Source of the DNA: a virus
Virus record (IMG/VR): IMGVR_UViG_3300045970_000794
Location: 298,103-362,102 of that record
DNA length: 64,000 bases
Reading direction: 5' to 3' (one strand)
Positions within the stretch are counted from its first letter, which is position 1; every line of letters starts with the position of its first letter. The notes under the pieces were generated by a model. The model was not told the origin of the DNA. It saw only the letters and a program-made list of their open reading frames with translations, and searched no databases. Shown piece after piece: positions 21,927-30,863 of this stretch. Both the position numbers and the translations under genes were made by a program.

Positions 21927-22167
21927 TTTTGAAACGTTTATTAATAATACTTAAAACTTTATATAATATGAACAATACTAAAACTGAATCTACTATTGGC
22001 CATAAAATTGATAATATAATATAAGGTGTGACTCCATCGTCTTCATAATCATCTACATCGTAAGTGCTTTTAGCATTACTATTACCAATATTAATACTCC
22101 TAATAACCATTAGGAATATAAAGGTAACTACGAACCCGATAATATATGTTACTATGTATGTCATCAC
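21892..22167 (-). CDS. membrane protein (91 aa)
   Basis: Two membrane segments (IVTYIIGFVVTFIFLMVI; YIILSILWPIVDSVLVLFIL) with an acidic loop between and a basic C-terminus. ATGA overlap with the 132-aa gene. Confidence 0.66.
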   Translation of the reverse strand: MMTYIVTYIIGFVVTFIFLMVIRSINIGNSNAKSTYDVDDYEDDGVTPYIILSILWPIVDSVLVLFILYKVLSIINKRFKNENRSSNSKTN

Positions 22168-22562
22168 TCATTTAATTCTTCAATTATTGTATATTGTACT
22201 GGCGTTGATAATTCGATTTTATAACCATTAGTATTTCCACCATCGAATGTGTAAATGTTATCATAAAATAAATATGCGCCATCATCGATTTTGCAATCAT
22301 CACAATTAATTATTTCATCAAAAAGAAACCAACTGGTAGCACCACCAGTTAGCATTACTCTAACACGAAAAATCTTCTTTCTTCGATTCAAATATTCCGT
22401 TCGGAAGAAACCATTCATTACATGGGATTTGATTTGGTCAGCAGTTAAGCTTTCCTCACGATTTTCGGAACGATATAAACCATCATCACCTTTAAGCCAT
22501 AGTGAATCCCCATTCCTAGTTTTTGTAATGTCACGATATCCTATTTTATCCATATTTCCCAT
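22164..22562 (-). CDS. hypothetical protein (132 aa)
   Basis: Soluble protein with a CDDC pair and strand-rich C-terminus (GYKIELSTPVQYTIIEEL). Start at 22562 or at the next Met (MDKIGYRD). Function unknown. Confidence 0.66.
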   Translation of the reverse strand: MGNMDKIGYRDITKTRNGDSLWLKGDDGLYRSENREESLTADQIKSHVMNGFFRTEYLNRRKKIFRVRVMLTGGATSWFLFDEIINCDDCKIDDGAYLFYDNIYTFDGGNTNGYKIELSTPVQYTIIEELNE

Positions 22563-22577
22563 AATTTAATATTTTTA

Positions 22578-22844
22578 TTATAATTTTTTCCAAGTAGAAT
22601 CTGGAATTTCATCTGGTTTTCTAAGATTATTGATAATTCCAACTTTACCATTATCCAATTCAAACCAAATAAATTTATTTTCTATGAATATACGAACAAT
22701 TTTATTAACGCCACTATCATATCCATATGAATATGTTCCACCCCATTCTATAGTATCACCAACACATATTTTACCATAAACAATGTGATTAGCTTCATTA
22801 ATACTATCTATACCCATTATTTTCCAATCTAATTTATCTTTCAT
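22578..22844 (-). CDS. hypothetical protein (88 aa)
   Basis: Start at 22844 (MKDKLDWKIMGIDSINEANH), because the longer frame overlaps the membrane gene upstream. Central GDTIEWGGTYSYG; beta-rich. Function unknown. Confidence 0.62.
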   Translation of the reverse strand: MKDKLDWKIMGIDSINEANHIVYGKICVGDTIEWGGTYSYGYDSGVNKIVRIFIENKFIWFELDNGKVGIINNLRKPDEIPDSTWKKL

Positions 22845-22854
22845 AATTAAATTT

Positions 22855-23043
22855 TTACCAAACAAACCAAATAAAATACAAAGGTCCACCTATTACCATC
22901 AAACCTAATAGAGTCCAACTAGCTGATGCTACCTTATACCATAAGTCTTCTCTTACAGTATCATAGTCCATCAAGGACCAAGTAGCCGATGCTATTAATA
23001 AAAGAGTAAGTGTAATTGTTGAATATATTTTAAATTCTAACAT
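22855..23043 (-). CDS. small membrane protein (62 aa)
   Basis: Two hydrophobic segments (ITLTLLLIASATWSLM; SWTLLGLMVIGGPLYFIWFV). Overlaps the upstream gene by 7 nt. Confidence 0.62.
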   Translation of the reverse strand: MLEFKIYSTITLTLLLIASATWSLMDYDTVREDLWYKVASASWTLLGLMVIGGPLYFIWFVW

Positions 23044-23291
23044 GATTTTTCTTTTAAATAGTTTTTAAATTTGATTCTATCCTTTGCTTTTAATTCCTTA
23101 CCATTCCTTCCAACGTGAAATTTAAAGCACTTATAGCATTTATATGCAACAACTTTATGAATAATATGTGGTTTTGAATTAACATGCTTAGCGCATATAA
23201 TAGCTTCTTCCAATGTATTAAACTTCTTCTTTGGTTTCATCAGTGGAATACCAGTTTTAAAATCATAATGAATAATTGTTTCACATTCCAT
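23037..23291 (-). CDS. hypothetical protein with CxxC (84 aa)
   Basis: FNTLEEAIICAKHVNSKP then YKCYKCFKFHVGRNGKELK. The Cys pair followed by FHVGR and a basic tail resembles small phage proteins that read as nucleic-acid binding; not proven. Confidence 0.66.
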   Translation of the reverse strand: MECETIIHYDFKTGIPLMKPKKKFNTLEEAIICAKHVNSKPHIIHKVVAYKCYKCFKFHVGRNGKELKAKDRIKFKNYLKEKSC

Positions 23292-23294
23292 AAC

Positions 23295-23522
23295 CTATTC
23301 TTTATTAATAGCCACCATTTGATTCTTCAAACCAACAATTGCTTTAGTTCTCATTGCTCTACTTAATAAAGCACCGCCAGAGGCAAACATTGTAATGCTA
23401 CAACTGTCTTTATTCCATTCTTCCATGGATTTAGTACCAGTCTTTTCCATTTCATTAATTAAGTCAAGGAATAAGTCTTCTAACTCTTCCCTTGTATAGT
23501 TTATGAGGTCTGTTCTTTCCAT
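23295..23522 (-). CDS. hypothetical protein (75 aa)
   Basis: REELEDLFLDLINEMEKTGT, then a Gly/Ala-rich segment. Three nt from each neighbour. Function unknown. Confidence 0.62.
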   Translation of the reverse strand: MERTDLINYTREELEDLFLDLINEMEKTGTKSMEEWNKDSCSITMFASGGALLSRAMRTKAIVGLKNQMVAINKE

Positions 23523-23525
23523 GAG

Positions 23526-24065
23526 TTAAATTTCCCCTCTATATTTTATTAATAATTTACTGAGAGACCTTCTTGTCTGATATTCTTTATCATCTTCACC
23601 ATCTAACCTATGGTTTGGTGAACCAATGAAGAATTCAATTTGCTCTGGTGAAAGATTCAATTGTCTCAACATATTAAGCTTATTTGGTGCTCCATTAATA
23701 TAATCCATATCAATAGTATCCAAGTAATCTCTATGATAATTACGAATCAACATCGGTTCTGGTTCACCAATAGGTCTTCCATTTAGAAAGTTACCATTAG
23801 CTTTAAGTTCATTGATAGCACCCTCATCCAGAGGTCTAACAACACCTTTATCAACACCATAAGCTTGATTACCATCACCAACAATAATAACATTATCTTG
23901 GTCCTTCAAGTGTTCAGCCGCCCTTAAAACCATTTCTGGGATATTATCATGTGGTGGAACAACAAGCACACCAATATTTTCGGGTTGTATTCCGATATAA
24001 CCACCGCCAATAAGGGAAGGGCCAGCAACACCAATTTTTTTTATTCTATTTTTAGCAATTTCCAT
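23526..24065 (-). CDS. hypothetical protein (179 aa)
   Basis: Starts with a strand and Gly-rich loop (KKIGVAGPSLIGGGYIG) and has a second strand motif (NVIIVGDGNQAYGVD), giving an alpha/beta look. No catalytic signature is recognised. Ends in a basic helix. Confidence 0.66.
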   Translation of the reverse strand: MEIAKNRIKKIGVAGPSLIGGGYIGIQPENIGVLVVPPHDNIPEMVLRAAEHLKDQDNVIIVGDGNQAYGVDKGVVRPLDEGAINELKANGNFLNGRPIGEPEPMLIRNYHRDYLDTIDMDYINGAPNKLNMLRQLNLSPEQIEFFIGSPNHRLDGEDDKEYQTRRSLSKLLIKYRGEI

Positions 24066-24067
24066 GA

Positions 24068-24424
24068 TTAATCTTTTGTTAATAGTAAACTAATAGCATT
24101 CATAGCTAAACCGAAATGATTATTAAACTCTTGGTTTGTCACTTCAACATATTCACCTGGTGCTATATCAATTTCAACACAATCATTTGTATCAATCATA
24201 ACATTACTATTGTTTTTACGGACATCAATTATAATACCGTCAACAGCTGCATGTGTTAAACTATAAATGTGTCTAATTTTAGTAATTTTGATTAGCTTCG
24301 TATTATTTAATTTATAACATTGACCAATAATATTGGGGAATGTCTTCATTAATTCTTTAGTTTCATCTTCATCAAGCTTTAATATTGCTTCATGAAGCTT
24401 TCGTCTTTCAGCTGAATAGTCCAT
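24068..24424 (-). CDS. hypothetical protein (118 aa)
   Basis: Helical N-terminus (SAERRKLHEAILKLDEDETK) followed by strands (CYKLNNTKLIKITKIRHIYS). Two nt from the 179-aa gene. Function unknown. Confidence 0.64.
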   Translation of the reverse strand: MDYSAERRKLHEAILKLDEDETKELMKTFPNIIGQCYKLNNTKLIKITKIRHIYSLTHAAVDGIIIDVRKNNSNVMIDTNDCVEIDIAPGEYVEVTNQEFNNHFGLAMNAISLLLTKD

Positions 24425-24428
24425 TTAG

Positions 24429-24614
24429 TTATAAATTTTCAATTTCAGCTTTAACACCATACCAAAACACTTTACCAGTTTCAGCAATCATTTCGTCAGC
24501 AACAGCTGTTGCAGCTGCTTTAACTATTGCATTAGCTTTTTCAAAATCGGTTATTGGTTCTGGGAATATTATCCCAGCAAATTTAGCAAATAATTGCTTA
24601 GCTTTATCTCCCAT
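24429..24614 (-). CDS. hypothetical protein (61 aa)
   Basis: Ala-rich helical protein (FEKANAIVKAAATAVADEMI). It may be amphipathic; function unknown. Confidence 0.58.
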   Translation of the reverse strand: MGDKAKQLFAKFAGIIFPEPITDFEKANAIVKAAATAVADEMIAETGKVFWYGVKAEIENL

Positions 24615-24626
24615 CTTGTTTAATAT

Positions 24627-24815
24627 TTAAATTTTATTAATGTAAAAGTTATTTTCACAGAGTCTATTGCCTTTACCTAGCTCAACGTTCTGTTCAACTA
24701 TGTCACGAATCATGGACTCTGTGATTATGAATTCTTTCTCGTCTTGATTCTGATATTCTTCATCAGTCATCTTATCATTTTCAATGAAAAATTGGACTTT
24801 AAGTACTGGCTTCAT
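24627..24815 (-). CDS. hypothetical protein (62 aa)
   Basis: KVQFFIENDKMTDEEYQNQD... ending FYINKI; small acidic protein in the operon. Function unknown. Confidence 0.58.
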   Translation of the reverse strand: MKPVLKVQFFIENDKMTDEEYQNQDEKEFIITESMIRDIVEQNVELGKGNRLCENNFYINKI

Positions 24816-24816
24816 G

Positions 24817-25125
24817 TTAATTAACGTTTTCTCTTGTTGATAATATTTCTTTAATCTTATTATAGTAATAAGTTAAACCATTGAATTCTCTATAATCATC
24901 AATAACAGCAATAAGCTTATGGTCAATAACATTACCTTGGTCATAATCCCAAACAATTAGTTTAGCAACATCAAATGGATGCGTTATTGGCAACGACTCT
25001 ATGTTTCGATTAAACAGTGCCGATTGTTTAGCGGTTACTGACCTCTTCAAAGCTAAAAGCCTTTTAGTATCAAGCTTATTTAATTGAGCTTCATTTAAAA
25101 ATGTAATCTCTTTTTTCTGTGACAT
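24817..25125 (-). CDS. hypothetical protein (102 aa)
   Basis: Helical N-terminus (FLNEAQLNKLDTKRLLALKR), then an alpha/beta part with ITHPFDVAKLIVWDYDQG. One nt from the next gene. Function unknown. Confidence 0.64.
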   Translation of the reverse strand: MSQKKEITFLNEAQLNKLDTKRLLALKRSVTAKQSALFNRNIESLPITHPFDVAKLIVWDYDQGNVIDHKLIAVIDDYREFNGLTYYYNKIKEILSTRENVN

Positions 25126-25143
25126 GATAATTTTATTTAAAGT

Positions 25144-25473
25144 TTAACAATAAAGCATCCATTTTTTAATTTGGTTAATTGTTTCAACATCTTCAACTAG
25201 CTTAACAGTTTTAATCATTAGTATGTGTAAATCGAAATTAATTTTAGTTTCAATACCATTACGTTTACCAACTTCAACAGCCACTACCTTATAAGCTAAC
25301 CTATCAAGGTAAATCTCTTTGATTTGGAAATAGTGTACACCATCATCCAATGGTCCCATTTCAACTATTTGGTCTATATTACATAACCAATTTGGTCTGA
25401 ATTCAATTATACAACCATTTAACCCATTTTTATTACCACTCTTAATGGTAACATTAGTGATTTCGCAAGCCAT
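25144..25473 (-). CDS. hypothetical protein (109 aa)
   Basis: Predicted beta-rich (EITNVTIKSGNKNGLNGCII; YKVVAVEVGKRNGIETKINF). Function unknown. Confidence 0.64.
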   Translation of the reverse strand: MACEITNVTIKSGNKNGLNGCIIEFRPNWLCNIDQIVEMGPLDDGVHYFQIKEIYLDRLAYKVVAVEVGKRNGIETKINFDLHILMIKTVKLVEDVETINQIKKWMLYC

Positions 25474-25477
25474 GATA

Positions 25478-25984
25478 TTATTTAATTAAGTCTTTAAACA
25501 TTTTATCCGAAATTTTCTGATATGTAGCAGCCAATTTAGTCTGTAAGAATTTGAATGAACGTACAATTGGGTCATGAACTACAAACCATACTGCTGAAAA
25601 AGGCCAGTAACTCATCCAAACAAGGATTCTACTCTTATTACGCCAGAAGCTTATCTGTTCAGCATATACTTTATTACCATTTTCTTTACATTTAGCTCTT
25701 AAATCATTCAAAAATAGATACCATTTAACGAATGACCATACTACACCTAGTAATAAGTAACCTAAAAATACACCTATAATAGTAAATGGATTATCAATTA
25801 TCCAACTACCAGCGGATAAATAATCTTCTTTACCACCAAAAACACCAGTAAAAACAAGAAAACCAATAAGGAGTATGGTAGCTCCAGTTCCACTTTGTTC
25901 TTCTTTTTCAATAAAAGCAATCATTGCGATTACTACTGCGGTTAATAATAACCAAAACCATAAGGTACCTACTGCAAATAACAT
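25478..25984 (-). CDS. membrane protein (168 aa)
   Basis: Four hydrophobic segments, for example GTLWFWLLLTAVVIAMIAFI, ATILLIGFLVFTGVFGG, NPFTIIGVFLGYLLLGVV and MSYWPFSAVWFVVHDPIV. It heads the operon after the promoter at 26020. Role unknown; probably host inner membrane. Confidence 0.68.
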   Translation of the reverse strand: MLFAVGTLWFWLLLTAVVIAMIAFIEKEEQSGTGATILLIGFLVFTGVFGGKEDYLSAGSWIIDNPFTIIGVFLGYLLLGVVWSFVKWYLFLNDLRAKCKENGNKVYAEQISFWRNKSRILVWMSYWPFSAVWFVVHDPIVRSFKFLQTKLAATYQKISDKMFKDLIK

Positions 25985-26019
25985 AATTTTTAAGTTTATA
26001 ATTTATTTAATTGAGACTA

Positions 26020-26050
26020 CAAAGATATAAAAATATTTTAATAAAACAAA
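26020..26050 (-). promoter_or_regulatory. Bacteroidota-type promoter
   Basis: -7 TATCTTTG (26020-26027), -33 TTTG (26047-26050). Drives the long operon from 25984 leftwards. Confidence 0.66.
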
Positions 26051-26056
26051 TTTTTA

Positions 26057-26389
26057 TTAAGATATTTTATAATGTGGTCCAGATTCCTTCACATTAACCA
26101 ATATATGTGGTGGTGTTGGAGCTAAACACATAGCATTATTAATTGATAATAGTATTTTAACATATTCAGCTTCTGAATAATTAAGATGCTTTAATGTCTG
26201 GCTAAATTTTATACCATTACCATCATCAAACATGGTCATGAACTTTTCATTCCTAATATGTTCACTCCAAATGTTAGAGTCTGATGCGAATATTGAGTAC
26301 TCAGTACCCTTTTTCTTTTCAGTAACAATAATAACATACTCGACATTGCCATCTTCATCTTTAGTGATGAATTTTTGAGGTTCTTTCAT
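26057..26389 (-). CDS. hypothetical protein (110 aa)
   Basis: Mixed protein with EYVIIVTEKKKGTEYSIFAS near the start and a C-terminal PHILVNVKESGPHYKIS. Four-base overlap with the gene upstream. Function unknown. Confidence 0.64.
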   Translation of the reverse strand: MKEPQKFITKDEDGNVEYVIIVTEKKKGTEYSIFASDSNIWSEHIRNEKFMTMFDDGNGIKFSQTLKHLNYSEAEYVKILLSINNAMCLAPTPPHILVNVKESGPHYKIS

Positions 26390-26613
26390 TGTAAATAATT
26401 TTTAATTTTAATTTTTGCTTGTTCAAACGTGAGTCCACCGAACTCATATATTAATTCTTGATTGAATCTTAATATAAATAACCTAGCAATTTCACCTTCA
26501 TACCCAAATAAATCATATATTAATGTAAAAGATAATGGATATCGCTCTTTAAGATATTCAATAGTTGAACCATATTCAACTTCCCAATCATTTTTATATG
26601 CAAACATTAGCAA
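26386..26613 (-). CDS. hypothetical protein, KxYxLF family (start uncertain)
   Basis: The ATG frame gives 75 aa. The same frame stays open to about 26697 and reads NEKHYQLYAKERFKELFIHT, which matches the conserved N-terminus of the proteins at 5549 and 6849. No ATG, GTG or TTG precedes this part, so the gene may start at a rare codon (ATT or ACG). A short ATG frame (MKNITNYMLK..., 32 codons from 26703) overlaps it and could be a translational lead-in. Confidence 0.55.
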   Translation of the reverse strand: MLMFAYKNDWEVEYGSTIEYLKERYPLSFTLIYDLFGYEGEIARLFILRFNQELIYEFGGLTFEQAKIKIKNYLQ

Positions 26614-26704
26614 ATCCCACCTACTTGAATCAAGTTGGTTAATGGTTGTATGTATGAATAGTTCTTTAAACCGTTCTTTAGCATATAATTGGTAATGTTT
26701 TTCA

Positions 26705-28714
26705 TTAATTTCTTGCGTTGTCTAAAGGTTGGTATCTCATAACCAATACAGAGTGAGCTTTAAAAAATCCAATAATATTTTCATCCAACTCTCTGTAAGA
26801 TTCTTGAAAAACCCTAATAAAATTATCACTAAGTGTATATGAATATTTTTTATTAACTTTCCTCGGGTAATTATTAGCGTACTTGATTTCCATGGTACGT
26901 AAATCGAATTCATTACGATATATGTAATCATTACCAACAGTAGTTTTCTTAGTGAAAAAATAATATACATATTCACGGTCACTATGATATAGTGTGACAT
27001 CAGTATTATGATTAATAAATTCTAATGTTTCACTCATTCGTAGGAACGAATTAATCATATCTGTTCTACCATTAACATTACCTTTCTTCTTATCAGTCGA
27101 TGACATATTATCAGCTATTAGATTCGCATGTTCAATACTAATATTAGCAATTTCATCATCAAAGTTAATGCGTGTTAATATTGGATGATATAAGCTATGA
27201 ATACATGACCTAATATCTAATTCAATTGGGGTATTATTAACATCACACATTATTATTGCACCATACTTAGTCAATTTCTTTGCTTGCACTACATGTATAA
27301 CTGCTGAATTATTGAATTTAAATTTATCAAAATTAGGGTGATACGATAATATACCCATTAATCGCATTCTAACGTTATAATTAGTTAACTTTGAAGTGCC
27401 CTCAAATACAGAATCGATAAACTCGTAAGTATTAGTTTTTGGCGTATTTAGCAAAATATTTCTAATAGTATCAGTAATAACTAATTCTTCATCGGCAACA
27501 ATAACATTTCTAGTTGTATTAGATATTTCCGATATTTCATTTAATACTATATTAGTATCAGTACTCGGTAAGTTAATTGGGTTATTACTTTGGGTATACA
27601 CTATATGCATTAATTTAGCTTTATCATCCCATTTAGTAATACTTTCAACTTCCTTATATGTATTAATTGTATTACATAAGTAATGGTATTTAGCATTTAG
27701 ATACGATAATCTAGCACCATATTCAGTTTTACAGCGAGATAATCGCAATTTAGTGGCACTTAATTTAGTGTCATTATTGGGTATACATATAATTGGTACA
27801 TATGATTTAATATTTTGTGAGAAACCAATTGGGTCAGCTTTACCACCTCTTGGGATATATTTATTAGCCATTTCATTTGAAAATTCACTATCAGATACTT
27901 CATGGATTAATTCATCAAGATATCTGAATTGTCTAGATGCTGGGTTCATAACATCTGACGTAAATCCAAATCTTGATAGATTAATTTTAGCACCGTTTGA
28001 TTTACCAATCGATGATAAGTCCGATTTTAACTTCTTTAATAGTAAATCAGATTTATTCACCTTTATCTGAGTTGTGGGTAGTACATTATTAATTAATGGA
28101 TTCTGTTCAACAACTGGAATAATGTCAGCACTATTCATTTTATTTTGAATTCTAACTTTAGTGTCACGATTCAATTTAATACTAGCCATTATTGTTGCAT
28201 AGTAATTTAAGAAATTACCATTCATTAACTCTCTATGGGCTATATCATAAGCAGTCGAAGCTTCATTAGAGCTGTTAAATACACCTAAATTATATGCATC
28301 ATTTTCGAACATGATTCTAGACCTCCATTTTCCATTAGGCAATTCAGTACCACCTCTATTAGATTTAGTAGATACTAGTTCAACTTTAGCTACTGGTTCT
28401 GCAATATGTTCAACCACAGCAACAGGTTTAATTGATTTAATTAAATTCGCTGGGTCTGCCTTATACTCAACCTTTGAATTATCAATCGATATTGTATAAT
28501 CCTCAGTTTCAGCAATATTATATAAATCAAGACACTTTACAATCTCATTTTTTACATATTTGCTGAATCTAATCGATGAGAATAACGAATACTTATCATC
28601 GTAATGACTAACAATATTATTTTTTTTCTTATTAACAACTTTATAGCTAAGAGCTACTGTTGCTACTTCTTTTTCACCAAATAATTTTTTTGTTAATTTT
28701 TTAAATAGTCCCAT
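26705..28714 (-). CDS. large protein with AP2-like domain (669 aa)
   Basis: The largest gene of its neighbourhood. Residues ~126-175 (LPNGKWRSRIMFENDAYNLG, then VFNSSNEASTAYDIAHRELM) fit the AP2/ERF-like DNA-binding module found in phage HNH endonucleases and integrases. No HNH, GIY-YIG or integrase motif was found in the remaining 500 residues. The N-terminal ~110 residues are Lys-rich; the C-terminal region is of mixed fold. A DNA-binding role is likely but the activity is unknown. Confidence 0.7.
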   Translation of the reverse strand: MGLFKKLTKKLFGEKEVATVALSYKVVNKKKNNIVSHYDDKYSLFSSIRFSKYVKNEIVKCLDLYNIAETEDYTISIDNSKVEYKADPANLIKSIKPVAVVEHIAEPVAKVELVSTKSNRGGTELPNGKWRSRIMFENDAYNLGVFNSSNEASTAYDIAHRELMNGNFLNYYATIMASIKLNRDTKVRIQNKMNSADIIPVVEQNPLINNVLPTTQIKVNKSDLLLKKLKSDLSSIGKSNGAKINLSRFGFTSDVMNPASRQFRYLDELIHEVSDSEFSNEMANKYIPRGGKADPIGFSQNIKSYVPIICIPNNDTKLSATKLRLSRCKTEYGARLSYLNAKYHYLCNTINTYKEVESITKWDDKAKLMHIVYTQSNNPINLPSTDTNIVLNEISEISNTTRNVIVADEELVITDTIRNILLNTPKTNTYEFIDSVFEGTSKLTNYNVRMRLMGILSYHPNFDKFKFNNSAVIHVVQAKKLTKYGAIIMCDVNNTPIELDIRSCIHSLYHPILTRINFDDEIANISIEHANLIADNMSSTDKKKGNVNGRTDMINSFLRMSETLEFINHNTDVTLYHSDREYVYYFFTKKTTVGNDYIYRNEFDLRTMEIKYANNYPRKVNKKYSYTLSDNFIRVFQESYRELDENIIGFFKAHSVLVMRYQPLDNARN

Positions 28715-28743
28715 AATTTCTAGTTTTTAATTTTATTAATTTA

Positions 28744-29358
28744 TTATTCTCTTTCTGGATTGATAATCATACCCCCTACCGATGTATTCGCCAAATCAAA
28801 TCCATTGGCCTTTAGCAAGGTCTTTAGTTCGCTAATGTACCATGAAAATTCATGAGTCCCGACCTTTTTATGACCAACTTCATTAATATCATCCAGTAAC
28901 CGATACAATTTTGACAATGGTAGATTATGCCAAGTATACTTACTCGATGGTGATAGTATCTCATTCATTGTATTTATTGCTTGTTCAATACCAGCTTGTT
29001 TAGAATCATCATAACCACCTTTCACGGCTTTCTCTCTACCTTCATTAAGATATTCAACAATAGCATCAGCTATATCATGTTCAATTAATCCTAATGCACG
29101 ATTATATATTTCTAAATTACCATTTTGAACTAATTTAGTTAGTCTTTTCACCACAATATCAGCAATCAACCTAGCTTGAACCACTTCAATCAAAGAGGAA
29201 ATGGTTGGTAATTCTGAAACACATAATGATTTCATGCTATGACTGTGTTCGGTTTTTTGAACCAACCATATACCTGGGTACAAATCAATATCAGTATCTA
29301 TTCCAACTGGAACATACTTTCTACCTACTTTTTTATATAAAGTTTCACCATTATACAT
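28744..29358 (-). CDS. hypothetical protein (204 aa)
   Basis: Start at 29358 (MYNGETLYKKVGRKYVPVGI), since the longer frame overlaps the next gene. The N-terminus forms a short beta module (YKKVGRKYVPVGIDTDIDLY), the rest is helical (DAIVEYLNEGREKAVKGGYD). Function unknown. Confidence 0.66.
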   Translation of the reverse strand: MYNGETLYKKVGRKYVPVGIDTDIDLYPGIWLVQKTEHSHSMKSLCVSELPTISSLIEVVQARLIADIVVKRLTKLVQNGNLEIYNRALGLIEHDIADAIVEYLNEGREKAVKGGYDDSKQAGIEQAINTMNEILSPSSKYTWHNLPLSKLYRLLDDINEVGHKKVGTHEFSWYISELKTLLKANGFDLANTSVGGMIINPERE

Positions 29359-29830
29359 TTTTACTGGTATTCCATTTGTTAATAGCTTGCATAACTGCAT
29401 ATGTAAAATTAGCGAAATCACTATAATAATCAACATCTGGCCTAGCTAATGATGTTTGAATTATAACGTCCGATTTTCGTGTATAACCTTCTTCAATACC
29501 AATAACCATAGGCTTATTAGTAGTACTATACTTACCTAGTTCGTACAAGGTAATTGGACAATTAGTTGCATTAGTGAACCAGAAAACAATAATATCAGCT
29601 TTCGCCAATTTATCATGTTCCCAGCATATCTGCTCCATTTCAGTGTCTTTATTGAAGTCATCACGTCTAGGATTGTATACAGTTAATTTAGGTATCTTAC
29701 CTAACCTATTCACTAATTGTTCTTGCCAATCTGGACAGTTAGATATACCACCAGCAAGGAACAATTTACAGTTCTCGTTAATGGTTTCGATTGAATAATC
29801 TTCGTTGGGTGCTATTACTATTTTAGCCAT
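29351..29830 (-). CDS. nucleoside 2-deoxyribosyltransferase-like protein
   Basis: At 159 aa with FLAGGISNCPDWQEQL, VYNPRRDDF, the segment QICWEHDKLAKADIIVFWF, and PITLYELGKY. These are the landmarks of the Nuc_deoxyri_tr2 branch of the nucleoside deoxyribosyltransferase superfamily, including the acidic residue in the TLYELG helix that serves as nucleophile in the family. The expected role is cleavage or exchange of the N-glycosidic bond of deoxynucleosides or nucleotides. Confidence 0.8.
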   Translation of the reverse strand: MAKIVIAPNEDYSIETINENCKLFLAGGISNCPDWQEQLVNRLGKIPKLTVYNPRRDDFNKDTEMEQICWEHDKLAKADIIVFWFTNATNCPITLYELGKYSTTNKPMVIGIEEGYTRKSDVIIQTSLARPDVDYYSDFANFTYAVMQAINKWNTSKNV

Positions 29831-30312
29831 TATATCATGTGTTTAATTTTATTGTGAGCATAATCATTTAATTTATGACGAATTAAACGTTGCCCCAATG
29901 AATTGAAGAATGGGTAAATTACGATATCATTTGTTAATTTGCTAATATGGTCGCTAATTTCAGCCATATGACTATCAACATCACCAGTCATAAGATATTC
30001 TAACAGATGCTCTGGTACTGCTGTTGAGTGAAATTTTTCGAAATCAACTTCGGTTCTAACAAAGTTTTCATATATTTTAATAACATCAGCACAGAACTCA
30101 TCATAACTAGTGAAAAATAATTCCTTCTGATTAAGTCTCGTTAGGATAAAATAAGGCAATGTACATATCACTCTATTGAACGACATCATTTGTTCTTTAT
30201 AGGGTTTATACATTTCAACAAACGTATTTTCAATGTATTTCTTTACATTGTCGATAGTTTCTTCAGTAAACTGGTCACGTTTCTCAACGTATTCTTCATG
30301 ACTAGCAATCAT
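29830..30312 (-). CDS. hypothetical protein (160 aa)
   Basis: Almost wholly helical (TEETIDNVKKYIENTFVEMY ... FFNSLGQRLIRHKLNDYAHN). It heads an operon with the deoxyribosyltransferase-like gene (1-nt overlap). Function unknown. Confidence 0.66.
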   Translation of the reverse strand: MIASHEEYVEKRDQFTEETIDNVKKYIENTFVEMYKPYKEQMMSFNRVICTLPYFILTRLNQKELFFTSYDEFCADVIKIYENFVRTEVDFEKFHSTAVPEHLLEYLMTGDVDSHMAEISDHISKLTNDIVIYPFFNSLGQRLIRHKLNDYAHNKIKHMI

Positions 30313-30342
30313 AATTTTTTATTTAATGGTTAATATTTTATG

Positions 30343-30374
30343 CAAAGATATAAAAAATATTTTAATCTACCAAA
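30343..30374 (-). promoter_or_regulatory. Bacteroidota-type promoter
   Basis: -7 TATCTTTG (30343-30350), -33 TTTGG (30370-30374). The 31-bp core is identical or nearly so to the one at 54459 in front of the DGR. Confidence 0.74.
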
Positions 30375-30392
30375 TAAATTTACAACTATTTT

Positions 30393-30863
30393 TTACTTTC
30401 TTTTTAAAGCTTCCATTTTTAGTGCTAAATCAGCTAATCTATCTTGCGCTTTCTTCGCTGAAGAGATAGCATTTGAATGTGCTGTTCCTAAATTAGACTG
30501 CGCTTTCTCTAAATCCCTTTGAGCTCTTTTTATTTGATACTCTAACTCTCTTCGTTCTTTAGTAATCTTAGCACTTTCAACTCGAACGGATTCATCAACA
30601 ATCCGACACTCTCTGATTGGTAAAACACCAAGCATTGGCATTGGCATATCTGGTATATTACTAGAATACCAAGTTATAGTTGAGCGGGCTGGACCTATTT
30701 TAGTATAGATTTTAGCTTTCTTAATATCATCAGTCCAAGAAGTGTCATTATAATCTCTATTGCGACAATACTGCCCTTTATGATTAATAACAACAAACAT
30801 TTCAAGATTAACAGGTGCCGTTCTAATTAGAACAGCATCCTTATGCAAAATAGTTTTACTCAT
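30393..30863 (-). CDS. hypothetical protein with C-terminal coiled coil (156 aa)
   Basis: Start at 30863 (MSKTILHKDAVLIRTAPVNL). The first half is beta-rich. The last 60 residues (RRELEYQIKRAQRDLEKAQ, then SAKKAQDRLADLALKMEALK) form a clear coiled coil, suggesting oligomerisation. Function unknown. Confidence 0.68.
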   Translation of the reverse strand: MSKTILHKDAVLIRTAPVNLEMFVVINHKGQYCRNRDYNDTSWTDDIKKAKIYTKIGPARSTITWYSSNIPDMPMPMLGVLPIRECRIVDESVRVESAKITKERRELEYQIKRAQRDLEKAQSNLGTAHSNAISSAKKAQDRLADLALKMEALKRK

